DNA from: Akebia trifoliata
Lineage: Eukaryota; Streptophyta; Magnoliopsida; Ranunculales; Lardizabalaceae
Length of the DNA: 64,000 nucleotides
Reading direction: 5' to 3'
Assembly: GCA_017979445.1 (NCBI GenBank)
Contig: CM030711.1
Span: 7,409,221 to 7,473,220 of the forward strand
Positions 1 to 11,510 of this stretch are shown here, piece by piece; the first letter of the stretch is position 1, and each line of letters starts with the position of its first letter. Under the pieces are notes generated by a model. The model saw nothing but the letters and a program-made list of their open reading frames with translations. It was not told where the DNA came from and made no database searches. The translations under genes were made by a program, and so were the position numbers.

Positions 1-140
1 TTAATGGCTTAGAGCTGTTGAATTTCTCCCATCCTTCATTAATTTGACAGTTTCGACCCGTCAAAAGAAAAATTGACAATGAAAAATTTGATGCCAATTC
101 GACCCCTTGGTCTATCAAATTTAGATTTTTTCATATTGTG
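1..140. mobile_element. Right part of a mini-CACTA element, cut by the window edge
   Basis: This matches the 240-bp mini-CACTA at 46,696-46,935 and ends in the same terminus (TTCATATTGTG) followed by ACT, the 3-bp target duplication seen in the other copy. It keeps about 17 bp near the end that the 46.8-kb copy lacks. The left end lies outside the window. Confidence 0.7.
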
Positions 141-145
141 ACTAT

Positions 146-239
146 AGTATTACCATTAGTATTCCACCAACCTCTTTCTTTGAGTCTGGACCCATTCTTC
201 TCGAAACGTAGTAGTATTATACTTCCATGCTTTCAAATT
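146..239 (-). pseudogene. NAC exon 2 relic, internally deleted
   Basis: On the minus strand an acceptor-like TTTTAG at 240 is followed by a remnant of NAC subdomains C/D. A Gly-Trp-Trp-Asn core like that of 47,107-47,383 is present, in a frame broken relative to the upstream part. Compared with that copy, an internal piece and the last two thirds of the exon, up to the CACTA end, are missing. It cannot code for anything. Confidence 0.65.
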
Positions 240-1233
240 CTAAAATCATTAAAATACATTGAAAGTTGATAAAAACTTGAAAGAAGGGGAAGAAGAAAAA
301 AAAAAAAAAAAAGGAAAAGTGGTCTCAATTCTCAAAGATTATTTATTTATTTATTTAAATAATGACCAAAATTTGTCCCTATAGAAAGTTCAGACCATTT
401 GAGACTCATTTTTTAAAACATTGTACCTTTTAAAACACAATTTGTAAAATGCCTAATATACCCTTTTAAAGCTTTAAAGACATTTTGATGAATATTTGAG
501 ATACCCCTAATATTTTAAAATTGATGACATGCCCCTTGACCTTGGCCTTCTCTTATAGAGATATGGAAAATGATCTAAAAACCTTGATTTTCCTTTCCTA
601 AACTAATCATCTTCAATCTGTTAGATGATGATCATGATAGTGATAGTGATGATGATGATTTTTAATTTGTCTATAAGAGAAGACTGAGATCAAGGGCATG
701 GTCTCAGTTTTAAGACATAGTTATATTATCCACCAAAACATGGTGGGGCCACAAGTTATGAAAAGGAATCACTGGTGCTTTAAGAGTCGTTTTAGGCAAT
801 TTAATAAAAGGTTGGGATCCGTTAACTCCTAAGAATGACTCATGAAAAAAAAAACACAATCCCAATCCTTCAAACACTTTATGGTTGAGATTTATGAGTA
901 TCTTGATAACACAAATCTTGAAGATATTTATCCTGAGGATAAATCTCAACGACGAATTTTGCATTTAAAGGGTTGGATCTCAAAAGATTTATATTTTCTA
1001 CCAATCAAATAACCCAATCCAGTAATGTGTTGAAATATACCAACTAATGTAAATCTAACATTATTTACAAATGTTCAATTTTTTAGATAACTTAAAGTTG
1101 TAATCTACAATACATTTTATCGGGTTGACTTAGTCAAATGGTTTCATTCGGTTTGAGGGACTGAGTCATTCAAAATCCAAGTAGACCCAACGAGTTATTA
1201 AAGTCAGGTCTCGGAAGTCAAAACTATATATAT
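240..1233. other. AT-rich spacer, no gene
   Basis: There is no credible coding region. The stretch is colinear with 47,384-48,410, including GAT/GATG repeats near 627-660 and a TATTTACAA at 1,062-1,070. That 9-mer is the unoccupied counterpart of the MITE site at 43,487-43,892. Confidence 0.7.
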
Positions 1234-1588
1234 GGGTCCCGTTCAATGGCAAACATTTTGGTAAAACATTTTTCAAAACATGGGTTAGAGGTTTTGGAAT
1301 GGGCTGATTTTTGGTGAGGATGATCTCTGCGGTGAGGAGATCATCCTCAGCAAAAATCAGCCCATTCCAAAACTTATAGCCCCAGTTTACAAGTTGAAAA
1401 ATCGTGGACCGTCCATTTTTTGTAAACCATTTTTGATGGGGTTAGAAGTTTTGGAATGGGATGATTTTTGGTGGTGATGATCTCCTCACCGTAGAGATCA
1501 TCCTCACCAAAAATTAGCCCATTCCAAAACCTCTAACCCATGTTTTGAAAAATGTGTTTGCCAAAATGTTTGTCATTGAACGCTACCC
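1234..1588. mobile_element. TA-tract MITE, copy 1 (355 bp)
   Basis: The ends are GGGTCCCGTTCAATGGC and its imperfect complement, with TATATATAT on both sides. Inside are two hairpins, at about 1,296-1,376 and 1,446-1,545. Each is made of the same core (GGCTGATTTTTGGTGAGGAT) meeting its reverse complement around GATGATCTC/GAGATCATC. A central spacer reads as 'GTGGACCGTCCATTTTTTG'. No coding capacity. Confidence 0.85.
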
Positions 1589-1599
1589 TATATATATAT

Positions 1600-1980
1600 G
1601 CGTCCCGCTCCCCACCTTAAGCTTTATCCTACACTTTAACAAACGTGTTTTGTCCTACATGGGTTAGAAGTTTTGGAATAGGCTGATTTTTGGTGAGGAT
1701 GATCTCTATGGTGAGGAGATCATCCTCACCAAAAATCAGCTCATTCCAAAACTTCTAACCCCATCAAAAATGATTTGCAAAAAATGGACGGTCCACGATT
1801 TTTCAACTTGTAAACATGGGGCTAAAAATTTCGGAATGGGCTGATTTTTGGTGAGGATGATCTTCTAATCATAGAGATCATCCTCACAAAAAATCAGCCC
1901 ATTCCAAAACTTCTAACCCATGTAGGACAAAACACGTTTGTTAAAGTGTAGGGTAAAGCTTAGGGTGTTGAACCCTTCCC
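1600..1980. mobile_element. TA-tract MITE, copy 2 (381 bp)
   Basis: Same double-hairpin architecture as the element at 1,234, but a different terminal module containing AACAAACGTGTTTTGTCCTA and its complement. An 11-bp TA spacer separates it from the previous element. It is the same subfamily and the same length (381 bp) as the element at 5,898-6,278. Confidence 0.85.
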
Positions 1981-1993
1981 TATATATATATAT

Positions 1994-2401
1994 GGGGCAG
2001 TTCAAGGGACATATGTAAAAACACATGAAAAAACAATGGTTTTTCAAAATATGGGTTAGAGGTTTTGGATTGAACTAATTTTTTTGCGAGGATGGTCACT
2101 ATGATGAGAAGATTATCCTCACAAAAAATCAGCTCAATCTGAAATTTCTAAATCCATCAAAAGTGATTTACAAATTATTGAAAAAATTGACAAAAGATCG
2201 ACGGTCCACATTCTAAATCACTTTTAATGGGGTTAGAAGTTTCAGATTGGGCTAATTTTTTTTTTCGGATGATCTTCCCATCATAGAGATCATCCTCACA
2301 AAAAATCGGCTTAATCTGAAACTTCTAACCTATATTTTAAAATTTTATTACTGTTACATTGTTTTTACATATGGTTTTTCACGTCCCTTGATCCTGACCC
2401 C

Positions 2402-2402
<1 letters not shown>
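1994..2402. mobile_element. TA-tract MITE, copy 3 (409 bp)
   Basis: Termini are GGGGCAGTTCAAGGGAC and the complementary GTCCCTTGATCCTGACCCC. Two internal hairpins are based on the GAT(T)GAACTGATTTTTT core. A (CA)n tract (2,402-2,428) and then (TA)n lie to the right. Confidence 0.8.
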
Positions 2403-2433
<31 letters not shown>

Positions 2434-2444
2434 TATATATATAT

Positions 2445-2850
2445 GGGTCAGGTTCAAGGGCCATGTGAGAAAACATGTGAGAAAACTTTCGACGGTAAAT
2501 AAAATTTTAAAATATGGGAATATGGGTTAGAAATTTTGGATTGAGCTGATTTTTTGTGAGGATGATCTCTATGATGTGAAGATCATCCAAAAAAAAAAAA
2601 TCAGCCCAATCTGAAACTTCTAACCCCATTAAAAGTGATTTAGAATGTGGACCGTCGATTTTTTATCAATTTTTATCACTAATTTGTAAATCACTTTTGA
2701 TGGATTTAGAAGTTTCTGATTGAGCTGATTTTTTGTGAGGATGATCTTCTCGTCATAGTGACCATCCTTGCAAAAAAAAACCAGCTCAATCCAAAACCTC
2801 TAACCCTTATTTTGAAAAACGAAAGTTTTCTCACATGGCCCTTGAACCTG

Positions 2851-2854
<4 letters not shown>
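2445..2854. mobile_element. TA-tract MITE, copy 4 (410 bp)
   Basis: Begins GGGTCAGGTTCAAGGGCC and ends with the exact inverse of that 18-mer. Double-hairpin interior. It is the 'GGTCAGGTTCAAGGGCC' subfamily, shared with 14,395, 22,711 and 32,586. Left TA flank 2,429-2,444; right flank is a long TA tract. Confidence 0.88.

Positions 2855-2925
<71 letters not shown>
2855..2925. repeat. (TA)n microsatellite, about 71 bp
   Basis: Pure TA dinucleotides at the right edge of the four-element MITE train. Confidence 0.97.
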
Positions 2926-2928
<3 letters not shown>

Positions 2929-3721
2929 CTAGATTTATGTTTTAGGTTTAGGATTTTATATGAACCTAATCATAATTGTAAACTACTGAAGTTACTTGAT
3001 TTTGGGGATAAAAAAATAACGGGAATACATTGAATTTTTTACAAGTTTCATCGTTCAAATCATCGACTGTATGCTTAAGCTTTTAGAACCAGTTTCATTA
3101 GATTATGATTTTCGTTACAAATTATATTACCCCCCCCCCTGAGGTTTTGGATTGAACTGATTTTTTGCGAGGATGGTCACTATGATGAAAAGATCATCCT
3201 CACAAACAATCAGCTCAATCTGAAATTTCTAAATCCATCAAAAGTGATTTACAAATTATTGAAAAAAATTGACAAAAAATCAACGGCTCACATTCTAAAT
3301 CACTTTTAATGGGGTTAGAAGTTTCAGATTAGACTGATTTTTGTTTCGGATGATCTTCCCATCATAAAGATCATCCTCACAAAAAATCAGCTCAATCCGA
3401 AACTTCTAACCTATGTTTTAAAAAAATTTAATGTTACATTGTTTTTACATATGTTTTTTCACATGTCCCTTGATCCTAACCCATATATATATATATATTT
3501 GCTAGATTTATGTTTTAGGTTTAGGATTTTATATGAACCTAATCATAATTGTAAACTATTGAAGTTAATTGATTTTGGGGAGAAAAAAATAACGGGAATA
3601 CATTGAATTTTTCACAAGTTTCGTCGTTCAAATCATCGATTGTATCCTTAAGCTTTTAGAGCCAGTTCATTAGATTATGATTTTCGTTACAAATTATATT
3701 ACCCCCCTCCCCCCCCCCCCC
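2926..3721. repeat. Direct duplication of about 210 bp bracketing a truncated MITE
   Basis: Positions about 2,926-3,139 and 3,498-3,721 are close direct copies, both ending in a poly-C run (3,131-3,139 and about 3,706-3,721). The same sequence recurs in diverged form near 12,860-13,350, 23,450-23,930 and 54,840-55,330. Between the two copies is the truncated MITE at 3,140-3,482. Confidence 0.8.
3140..3482. mobile_element. Left-truncated TA-tract MITE
   Basis: Closest to the 1,994-2,402 element by sequence. It begins inside the first hairpin, directly after a poly-C run, and keeps an intact right end (CCTTGATCCTAACCC) followed by (TA)n. The left terminal module is missing. Confidence 0.75.
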
Positions 3722-4640
3722 TTATCTGGTACAAAAATGAAAGCCAGGTAACGTGAATCGCACTCTATTATGAACAATCGGGACCTCCCCTAAGGCCCTC
3801 ACGGCCTGTCCCTTCCACCTTCTTCTCCTTCGATGTTCGCCAATCGGAGAGGACAACCAATTGAGTTGGAACCTGAATTGAAAAATGGAAGACCCGGATG
3901 GACTTAATTAGGAGCATGGGCAACCCTTCGCGCACGAGATAGCAATGACAGGAGATTGACCGGTCAGGGTCGAGTGATCAACACCTTAGGGGTTGAGAGT
4001 CTATTTAATTGAGCTCCTTCGGGATCCCTTGTTTCAAAAGAAACTAGATCTGTTCATTTAGTTGCTATTACCGGATCAACTCACGACAAGGACCTTTTTC
4101 CTTTGATTAGATTTACAAAGATAAAAGTTTTCTTTTTCTTATACTTATATGCATTCAGATTATTTAGTTCAGTTATGTTTTGCTTTATTTACCTTTCATG
4201 TCATCAAAGTATAATTCTAGAGGATGTTATTAACATTTTTGGTGGTACACCACTCTCCAAGAAACTAATTATCTTAGATGAAAGCCTTAGTTTTCCGGGC
4301 CAAGACCCGGTGTGGGTTAATTTCGTGTGCCAAAGGTTGTTTAAGTCAAATGTAAGGAAGGGACATTCTTTGTAGAGGGGACCAACCAGAACGGCTTTAG
4401 CACCCTGAGGATATGAAGTAGAGGCAACTCCTTATTATGGATTCAAGGAAGAATGCTTGTGGACTCCTTTTCAGCACTTTCAATCTAGTGTAGCGAAAGG
4501 TCGATGTAATTGAGCTCAAGCCCCAAATGGAACAACTTTCCTTATCGCCTTAATGACTGCACTAACATAACAACTCAAACAATTGGGTACAGGATAATCT
4601 CCTCTTAGATTCCTTCTTGCCGAGACTATAATAAATAAGG
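3722..4640. other. Compositionally distinct block, possibly organelle-derived
   Basis: This block starts after a poly-C run, is more GC-rich and less repetitive than its surroundings, and is absent from the other segmental copies. It lacks homology to anything else in the window. A 90-codon frame at 4,103-4,375 has no recognisable domain. The composition resembles plant mitochondrial intergenic DNA, so a nuclear mitochondrial insertion is possible. I could not identify a specific organellar gene, so this is a guess. Confidence 0.3.
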
Positions 4641-5897
4641 CTTTTCTTTTCGTTTTATCTGATTATGATATTATTATATGATTATTGGATGATCTTTTTA
4701 TTCAACGGCGCCAATTTAAACTACTTTAAGGATTTGATGAAACAGAACTTGGTAAGTCTCTTTTTTTTTATTATTTAAGAACATGCCCATATTGGATTTT
4801 TGAATATTCATAATAATCATTAAAATCAAGAATCCATATCCACAAACTTCATGCTTTAATGTTTTTTGGTAAGCAAGACTTTTACACTGCATTTGAATTG
4901 AGAGAAAAAGAAAGAAGAGGAGAGAAAATAATGAGTTTCTCTCCATTTCTCTTGTTTGAATTGTTAAGTGGTCAGAGAAGAGAAAAGAATTAGATAGGGT
5001 AGAGGAAGAGAAAATGTGAGTTTTCTTTCTCTCCAAAAATAGAGATAAACCATTTTAAAATATTTTATAATTATGACTCTACCCAAAGGTCTCTTTTAAG
5101 ATACTTTAAAATTTTAGAGTTGTCATCATCCCCTCTTCAAGATTCTTTGTGACGCAAGCAATCAATCAACTTCATTTATGACTCGTAGTTATTTTCCACA
5201 TGTTGCTTTTAGAGGGGTGTATATCAAATGCATGGGACCCACATGTAACAAGTTAGAAATGGCTGGCACATGTAGTAACCCAATGGACCCAGTACAATGC
5301 TCCACCAAACCCATATTTCCAACATAACTGATAACTCCATCTTAGAACCCAAATTTATAACTCCATCTTAAATTACGGGTCAAGAACAGTGTCCCGTTCT
5401 AAAATTATGGGTCAAGAGCAATGACTTAGATTTAGATTTAGAGTAGGGATCCACAACCGCGTCCCATTCCTAGCCAAGGTTAGTTTGCACCCCTATGCCA
5501 CATGGCATTTTTGGTGACCCACTGACCTTCTAGATTTGTGGTCCATCCCTTGGTGAATCTACACACAAAAGATTAGTTCGATTGGGGATCTGCATCCATT
5601 GGTTATAGTATTGTCTTAAGAATGATTTCTAATCGTCGGATTTAATTTTTCTTTTCAAGAGCTTAGATCTAATGGATACAAGTTATCAAACACTATGATT
5701 TTTGATACGTGGGTTGCAATATTCTATAAATTGTAAGAAACATTTTTTCATGAACAAAACAAACATATAATAAACATAAAATTTCATACAATAAATCACT
5801 ATTCTATCTATAAAAAGTCATTAGTTTATCTATAAAAGATCATTAATCTATGTCCCAACTCCTAAAATAATTCATAATAATAATTATTATATATATA
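4641..5897. other. Spacer, no gene
   Basis: No supportable gene. About 4,890-5,035 is an A/G-rich low-complexity run. From about 5,040 onward the sequence is colinear with about 48,905-49,750. Confidence 0.65.
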
Positions 5898-6278
5898 GGA
5901 TCTCGTTCAGCACCCTAAGCTTTACCACACACTTTAACAAACGTGTTTTGTCTTACATGGGTTAGAAGTTTTGGAATGGGATGATTTTTGGTGAGGATGA
6001 TCTCTATGGTGAGGAGATCAACCTCACCAAAAATCAGCTCATTCCAAAACTTCTAATCCCATAAAAAATGATTTACAAAAAATGGATGGTCCACGATTTT
6101 TCAACGTGTAAACATGGGGCTAAACATTTCGGAATGGGCTGATTTTTGGGAAGGATGATCTTCTAATCATAGAGATCATCCTCACCAAAAATCAGCCCAT
6201 TCCAAAACTTCTAACCCATGTAGGACAAAAAACGTTTGTTAAAGTGTGTGGTAAAACTTAGGGTGCTGAACATTTTCC
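5898..6278. mobile_element. TA-tract MITE, 381 bp, with an empty counterpart in unit 3
   Basis: Termini are GGATCTCGTTCAGCACCC and GGGTGCTGAACATTTTCC, flanked by ATATATATA on each side. Double-hairpin interior, same subfamily as 1,600-1,980. The paralogous site at about 49,745-49,790 and a second relative at about 44,960-44,985 have short AT-rich sequence and no element, so the insertion postdates the segmental duplication. Confidence 0.88.
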
Positions 6279-7118
6279 ATATATATATATATATAAGGAT
6301 TCGGTTCTCGGTTTGGTTCGGTTCTATACAAGCTTGATACGATAATCAAACCAAATTGATCAGTTCTCCATTTTTATAACCCCGAACTGAACCGCAACTT
6401 GTTCCAAATCAAACCAAAGCACCCCAAAGCTATCGGTTTAAACCAAACCAAATTACACACCTACTGGTATACATACAGAGTCAACTTAAAATTCAATAGA
6501 GTCAATCCCCTTGGCTTACTTCAAGGCTCTAATCAGAACCCATATTGGATGGGGTCCCTAGCAGATTCTAGTCGGTTTGGATCCTTATTGGAATCCAAAT
6601 CCTTGACTAGAGTCATGGACTCAAGTTATTGGATTGCAAATGGATCAGATTTTGGTTATGATCCATTCATCAACACAACTGGAGAGAGATTTATAGTCCC
6701 AATTAATAATTATGAATAATCAAATATGGTTACATTTTTATCCCCCACACTTTAAAAATTCATTTTCTTTACGATTTTTTAAGGAGGTTGAAGATGATGG
6801 ATTTTGATAAAAATTTTAAAAACATCATTTGTATATTTTTTTAAAATTTTCCCAAATTTTTTACGAAATTATCTGGAATATATTTACCCAAATTAAACCC
6901 TACCTAATGATTACTGAATCCAAAATTGATTAATTACAAAGTGAGAAATGTTGACCAAAACCAAAATAACATGCAAACAAATATTTGTTGGATCAAAAAT
7001 TTAGAATGGACCCAAAAATTTGGTCTAGGGTAATAGATTTGCCTACTCCGAAAAGTTATAATAATTACTGTCTTGCAAGATTGATATGAGTTCCGGATTC
7101 AAAGGTTCTTCTTCATCG
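6279..7118. other. Spacer rich in GGTTCGG motifs, no gene
   Basis: About 6,300-6,470 is rich in the motif GGTTTGGTTCGGTT and its complement. Matching blocks are at 44,985-45,150 and 49,790-49,970. Short frames across it are repeat translation, with no recognisable domain. Confidence 0.6.
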
Positions 7119-7337
7119 TCAAAATAATCCAGAGGTCAGGCTTGATTCGATGTATCCTTGATAATTAGTATGATGTTGTTGTTGTCCTTTAGGTTGCTTA
7201 AATTTGTTTGCTTCATCGAATCGCCTCTATCGTTTTCCATCTCTTTCTTCCAAATGATTGACAACTTCATTCTCTTTAGAACATTTTGAATGCCCACTCG
7301 TTCTAATTCTACACAACACTCATTCTTGGAATTGCTT
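7119..7337 (-). pseudogene. Orphan NAC last exon (subdomain E), decayed
   Basis: Minus strand: TTTTAG acceptor at 7,338, then Lys-Gln-Phe-Gln-Glu-stop-Val-Leu-Cys-Arg-Ile. The paralogue at 50,865 has Trp in place of the stop (TGG to TGA). A second in-frame stop follows. Val-Leu-Cys-Arg-Ile is the signature that ends the NAC domain. Exons 1 and 2 are absent. Upstream the sequence runs into promoter-like tandem repeats instead. Non-functional. Confidence 0.75.
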
Positions 7338-7734
7338 CTAAAATACCAAACATAAAGGAAAGTCAAAACAAAAAGATACATAGATATCAAATTTAAAGAG
7401 AAATTACCAATAATAAAAAATAAAAATAAAAATAAAAATCATTAGATTTCTAATAATTTTGATATGCAACTTTGGGGGTCAATCTATTGTGAATATATCT
7501 ACAGAGCAGGCAAAGTGTCATTTTCAAATTTTTTTACCAAAAAGAAAATACTTTTCAGAATTACTAAAATACCCCCTTTTAATATTTTACTATTACATTA
7601 CATTTTGGGGAAGGATATTTTTAAATTTAACTTAGTTTTTTTCCTAGTTGGTAAAAAAAATTAATTTCAATTATAATGAATAGAGTGCTAAAAGCCTCCA
7701 AATAAGTTTGTTTGGTCTAAACTATTACTTTTTA

Positions 7735-8215
7735 AGTCTCCAAATCCAAGTTTTGCACTTGAAAAGCAACTCCCCACAAACCCAAACTTCAAACTCCAAC
7801 TCTATCTTATGTCCAATAAGCTTGGTTGATCATAAATCACTACTTTTTTTTTTTTTATTCACCCTCCAAATTAGAGTTTTGCACTTGAAAAACATCTCCC
7901 AACAAACCCAAATTTCAAACTCCAACTCCATCTTATATGCATGTCCAATAAGTTCGGTTGATCATAAAACACTACTTTCTTTTTTCACTCTCCAAATTAA
8001 AGTTTTGCACTTGAAAAGCATCTCCCCACAAACCCAAATGTCAAACTCTAATTCAATCTTAGATATATGTCCAAATAAGTTTGATTAATCGTAAACCACT
8101 ACTTTCTTTTCTCACTCTTCAAATTAAAGTGAAGAACTCTAGCTCCATCTTTTATATTTGATAAGTTTGATTGATAATAAATTACTACTTTATTGGATCT
8201 CCAAATCCAAGTTGC
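7735..8215. repeat. 126-bp tandem repeat, about four units
   Basis: The motif CAAATTAAAGTTTTGCACTT recurs at about 7,741, 7,867, 7,993 and 8,119, spaced 126 bp each, and a partial unit starts near 8,201. Because 126 is a multiple of three, an open frame runs through three units (7,708-8,088). It is leucine- and serine-rich and looks like an artefact. Single units resemble the region upstream of NAC gene 40,816-41,888 (about 42,010-42,065), so this is probably amplified NAC promoter sequence. Unit 3 has one unit fewer (51,128-51,515). Confidence 0.8.
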
Positions 8216-9830
8216 ACTTAGATCTGAGTATTTCCATATTCAGATCCAAATTTTTTATCTATGTCCAAATTCGCCTTGGATCCTACTAGATAGAACCATA
8301 GCTGAATCATTTTGCTTTCACTTAATCGGGGTCTAACAATCCTGAATTATTTAATTCAGGTTGGGTTGAATAATTTCAAACCAAGCAATAGTTTGTTTGA
8401 TATTCTTCTTTGCTAATTGCTATAGTACTATTGTATTTTACCATTATAATCTTTTTATTTTATGAGAATTCATATTGTATTAAAGTAGTTGAAAAAGATA
8501 TTTTGAAAAACCTAAAAATATAATTTCCAAAGCAAATTTATCATTGCCAATCTCTATCTTTCCTCTAATCTCCTAATCTCATTCAATCTTTCACTCTCAT
8601 CCATATTTTTTAATCTTCTATTTAATCTCCTATCCTCAAAAATCTTAATGGCTAATCGTGATTATCATCTTCAAATCCCTTGCTTAATATCCATCTCCTA
8701 CGACCATAATTCAAAAATTCGTTTTTCACCAATTTCTCCTAAATCTCTTCAATTTTTTTTGGATCTATCAAATAACTCAACAATCAAGAACGAAAAAGTA
8801 AAGAATTAAAGAGGAATTAAAAGTAAAGGAGAAATTGAGTTATTTTCGCATTCTTTCAACTTTCTATTTATTTTTGTTGTTTGTTTTAATCGATAGAAAG
8901 AAGTTAAATTTTAAAATGATCGACTAAAATCACTATTAAGGAGAGAAAGGCAGCCACATAATTGTAAATGGATTTTTTATTGATAAATTAGTGTTTTGAC
9001 GTTCTTGAATTTATTATTTTATTGTTGATTAAATTTTTCGATCAAAGTAATTTACTTATAAAATTCTTTGATTTGATGTGTAATCCGATTACATCAGATG
9101 CTTGGAATTTCCTATAGTAAATTAAGATGTAGAACTTGATTAACAACAATAATTGATAAATTCATTATTTTTATAGACAATCTAATAGTGAGAATCTCAA
9201 TTCTAGATTTTTCGATTAAATCAAATCTTTATTCAAATTTAGTTGACTAGTAATTATCTAATCATCAACATTAAATGTAATTAATGACGATCTTTTTGAC
9301 TCATAAATATTCAAAACAAAAGATAGTTTTTGTCCCATCAAGTAGGAACATATGATATGAATAATTGATTGGCTTATAATTCACTTAGGTGATTAAGAAA
9401 CCGAAGCCAAAATTAAATTACCCCTTTATGTTATTTTTCGTCCTTATCTTTTTCTACATAGTGTTTAGAGCATTAAGGTTCATTTAGCTGGGTTTGTGGG
9501 ATATAGTAAAACCATTGAACAAAATTGGGGCAAATAACAAATCCATTGCAGACCAAAGTGCAAGTCAGTTCGCTTCCACCCGGTTCATGATTTGGCAAAG
9601 TAAGAAAAAATTTATCTTCAAAATAAAATCCATTAATATTTCAAAAAGTACATTACTCCTCAACATTGTAAAAGACTTTACTTGCTAAGAACACCTCATT
9701 ATATTAATATTTTCAAATGTAACCACTTTTTAACTTTTTTCACCAAACAGCACATGAAAGTCACTTGCCACGTTAAACCTAATGAGGGGAATTTTGTAAA
9801 TTAGGGATGTCTTCCCATGTCATACTCGAT
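8216..9830. other. AT-rich spacer, no gene
   Basis: No coding signal. The sequence is well conserved with 51,960-53,370 of unit 3. The only frame shared by both copies (9,494-9,688 and 52,939-53,235) has no recognisable domain and differs in reach, so I do not call a gene. It lies 3' of the NAC gene. Confidence 0.65.
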
Positions 9831-10712
9831 TCAATCCAAGACATCAAATTTGCAATTCCCGATATAGTCAAAAGCTTCATCTAGTTCCAAAATCGAATCA
9901 GATTTGTTGTTTGCGTCTTCAGACCTCTTTGCCCATCCAGTTTTTGTAATTCTACACAACACCAGTTCTTCAAATATCTCCTAAATACCAAACATAAAAC
10001 AAAACAAAACAAAAAAATTAGAAAAAAGGGTGTAATTCTTCGTCTATCTAATAATTTGAATGGATACCCTTTTTGGGATCAATTTATTATGAATAGGTCT
10101 ACATAGTTTCAGAATCTCTTTTATCAAATAGGGAATGTTGTTTGAAATTACTATGAATAGGTCTACATACTACGTAAAAATATTTATTTTGAATTAAAAT
10201 GAATAGTGTGCTAGAACAGGAATTTCACAAATGTCAATGGACAATATTGTAAATCAGGTATAAGTTGTTGATAAAAATGACTCTAATTTGTATAGAAAAA
10301 ATGTTAAATTTACTTTTAAACCTCTTTGATTTAACCGGAGTAAATTAATGACCCCTATTTTAATTTAAATTATAAAAAAAATTAAAACAACCTTATTGTC
10401 GTGGTGTAAAGTGTACTCGTGCATGATCCATGGGGTTTTATTATCCTTGTCTCTCATGAATACTAGTCCTTGCTTGTTTCCAATACACCTTTTTCTCCAT
10501 ACAAAATTTCCTTATTTCTACCATTAGTTCTCCAAAAACCAAATTTTCCTGTTATACTTCGTCTGGGATAAGGAGAACCTGGTGTACGCCTTTCTCTATG
10601 AGCAAAGTAATATACTTCGCTTTTTTCGTCTCCCACATACTCAAGTCCTGAAAAAATCATAAAAGTAAGTCATTATAAATTTCATTATTTAATTGAAAGG
10701 TGATAGGATCGG

Positions 10713-11473
10713 GGTTAAAGTAGGGGTGCAACTTGGTTCGGATTAGAATAAAATTATAATCGAACCGTATAGATTTAATTATTTAATTGAAAGGTGATAG
10801 GATCGGGGTTAAAGTAGGGGTGCAACTTGATTCGGGTTGGTTCGGGTTAAAACAAAATTATAATCGAACCGATCAAGATCGATTCCAGCATATGAGAATC
10901 AGAACCGAATCAAATTGTTCTAGAACCGAACCAATCCAAACCCACCTTATTACGGTTTGACTCGGTTCGGTTCGGTTCCATGGGTTGCGAAGAGTTCCCT
11001 CATTTCTGCCCAGAGATTTAGGGTTTGGTAGTAACTTGCAGCCGCAAACACAGGTCACAGCCGCAGAGAGAGAGAGAGAGAGAGAGATTTCTTGGGTCCT
11101 CAAAAGAATAAACTAGAGACAACAAGAAGAACCCAGATTTCTTCTGAATCCATTCTGGGATTATTTGGATTTTTGAAGTTGGAAATATCGAGGAGATATC
11201 ACTGCTTCAGACAATCATTCGATAGCTTCTAGGCTTCAAAGACCTTACTTGAACAGGATCTGTTCTATAGGCTCGTACCTCTGTATCCTGGAGTTCTAAG
11301 GAGACAAGAATCTAAGTCTGGTGGATGAATCATGATCGTGCGATCAGAGTGTGATTAACGGCTAAATGGTCCACTGATTCAAATCTTGGACCATATTTGT
11401 AGAGGATCGTTCTCAGCTCGCAGAGAGAGAGAGAGAGAGAGAGATCTTCGGTGGCTGTCCATGGCAGCAAGTC

Positions 11474-11510
<37 letters not shown>

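Noticed and set aside
1296..1545. MITE hairpins as CRISPR-like repeats or rho-independent terminators
   Set aside because: This is plant nuclear DNA; the repeats are inverted pairs inside transposons, not regularly spaced direct repeats.
2758..3033. 91-codon frame with a long Tyr-Ile run, and similar frames at 12,283-12,552, 22,578-22,802 and 34,652-34,949
   Set aside because: The Tyr-Ile runs are (TA)n microsatellites read through.
7708..8088. 126-codon frame with three internal repeats
   Set aside because: The frame stays open because the DNA repeat period (126 bp) is divisible by three; no start context or domain, and unit 3 does not keep it.
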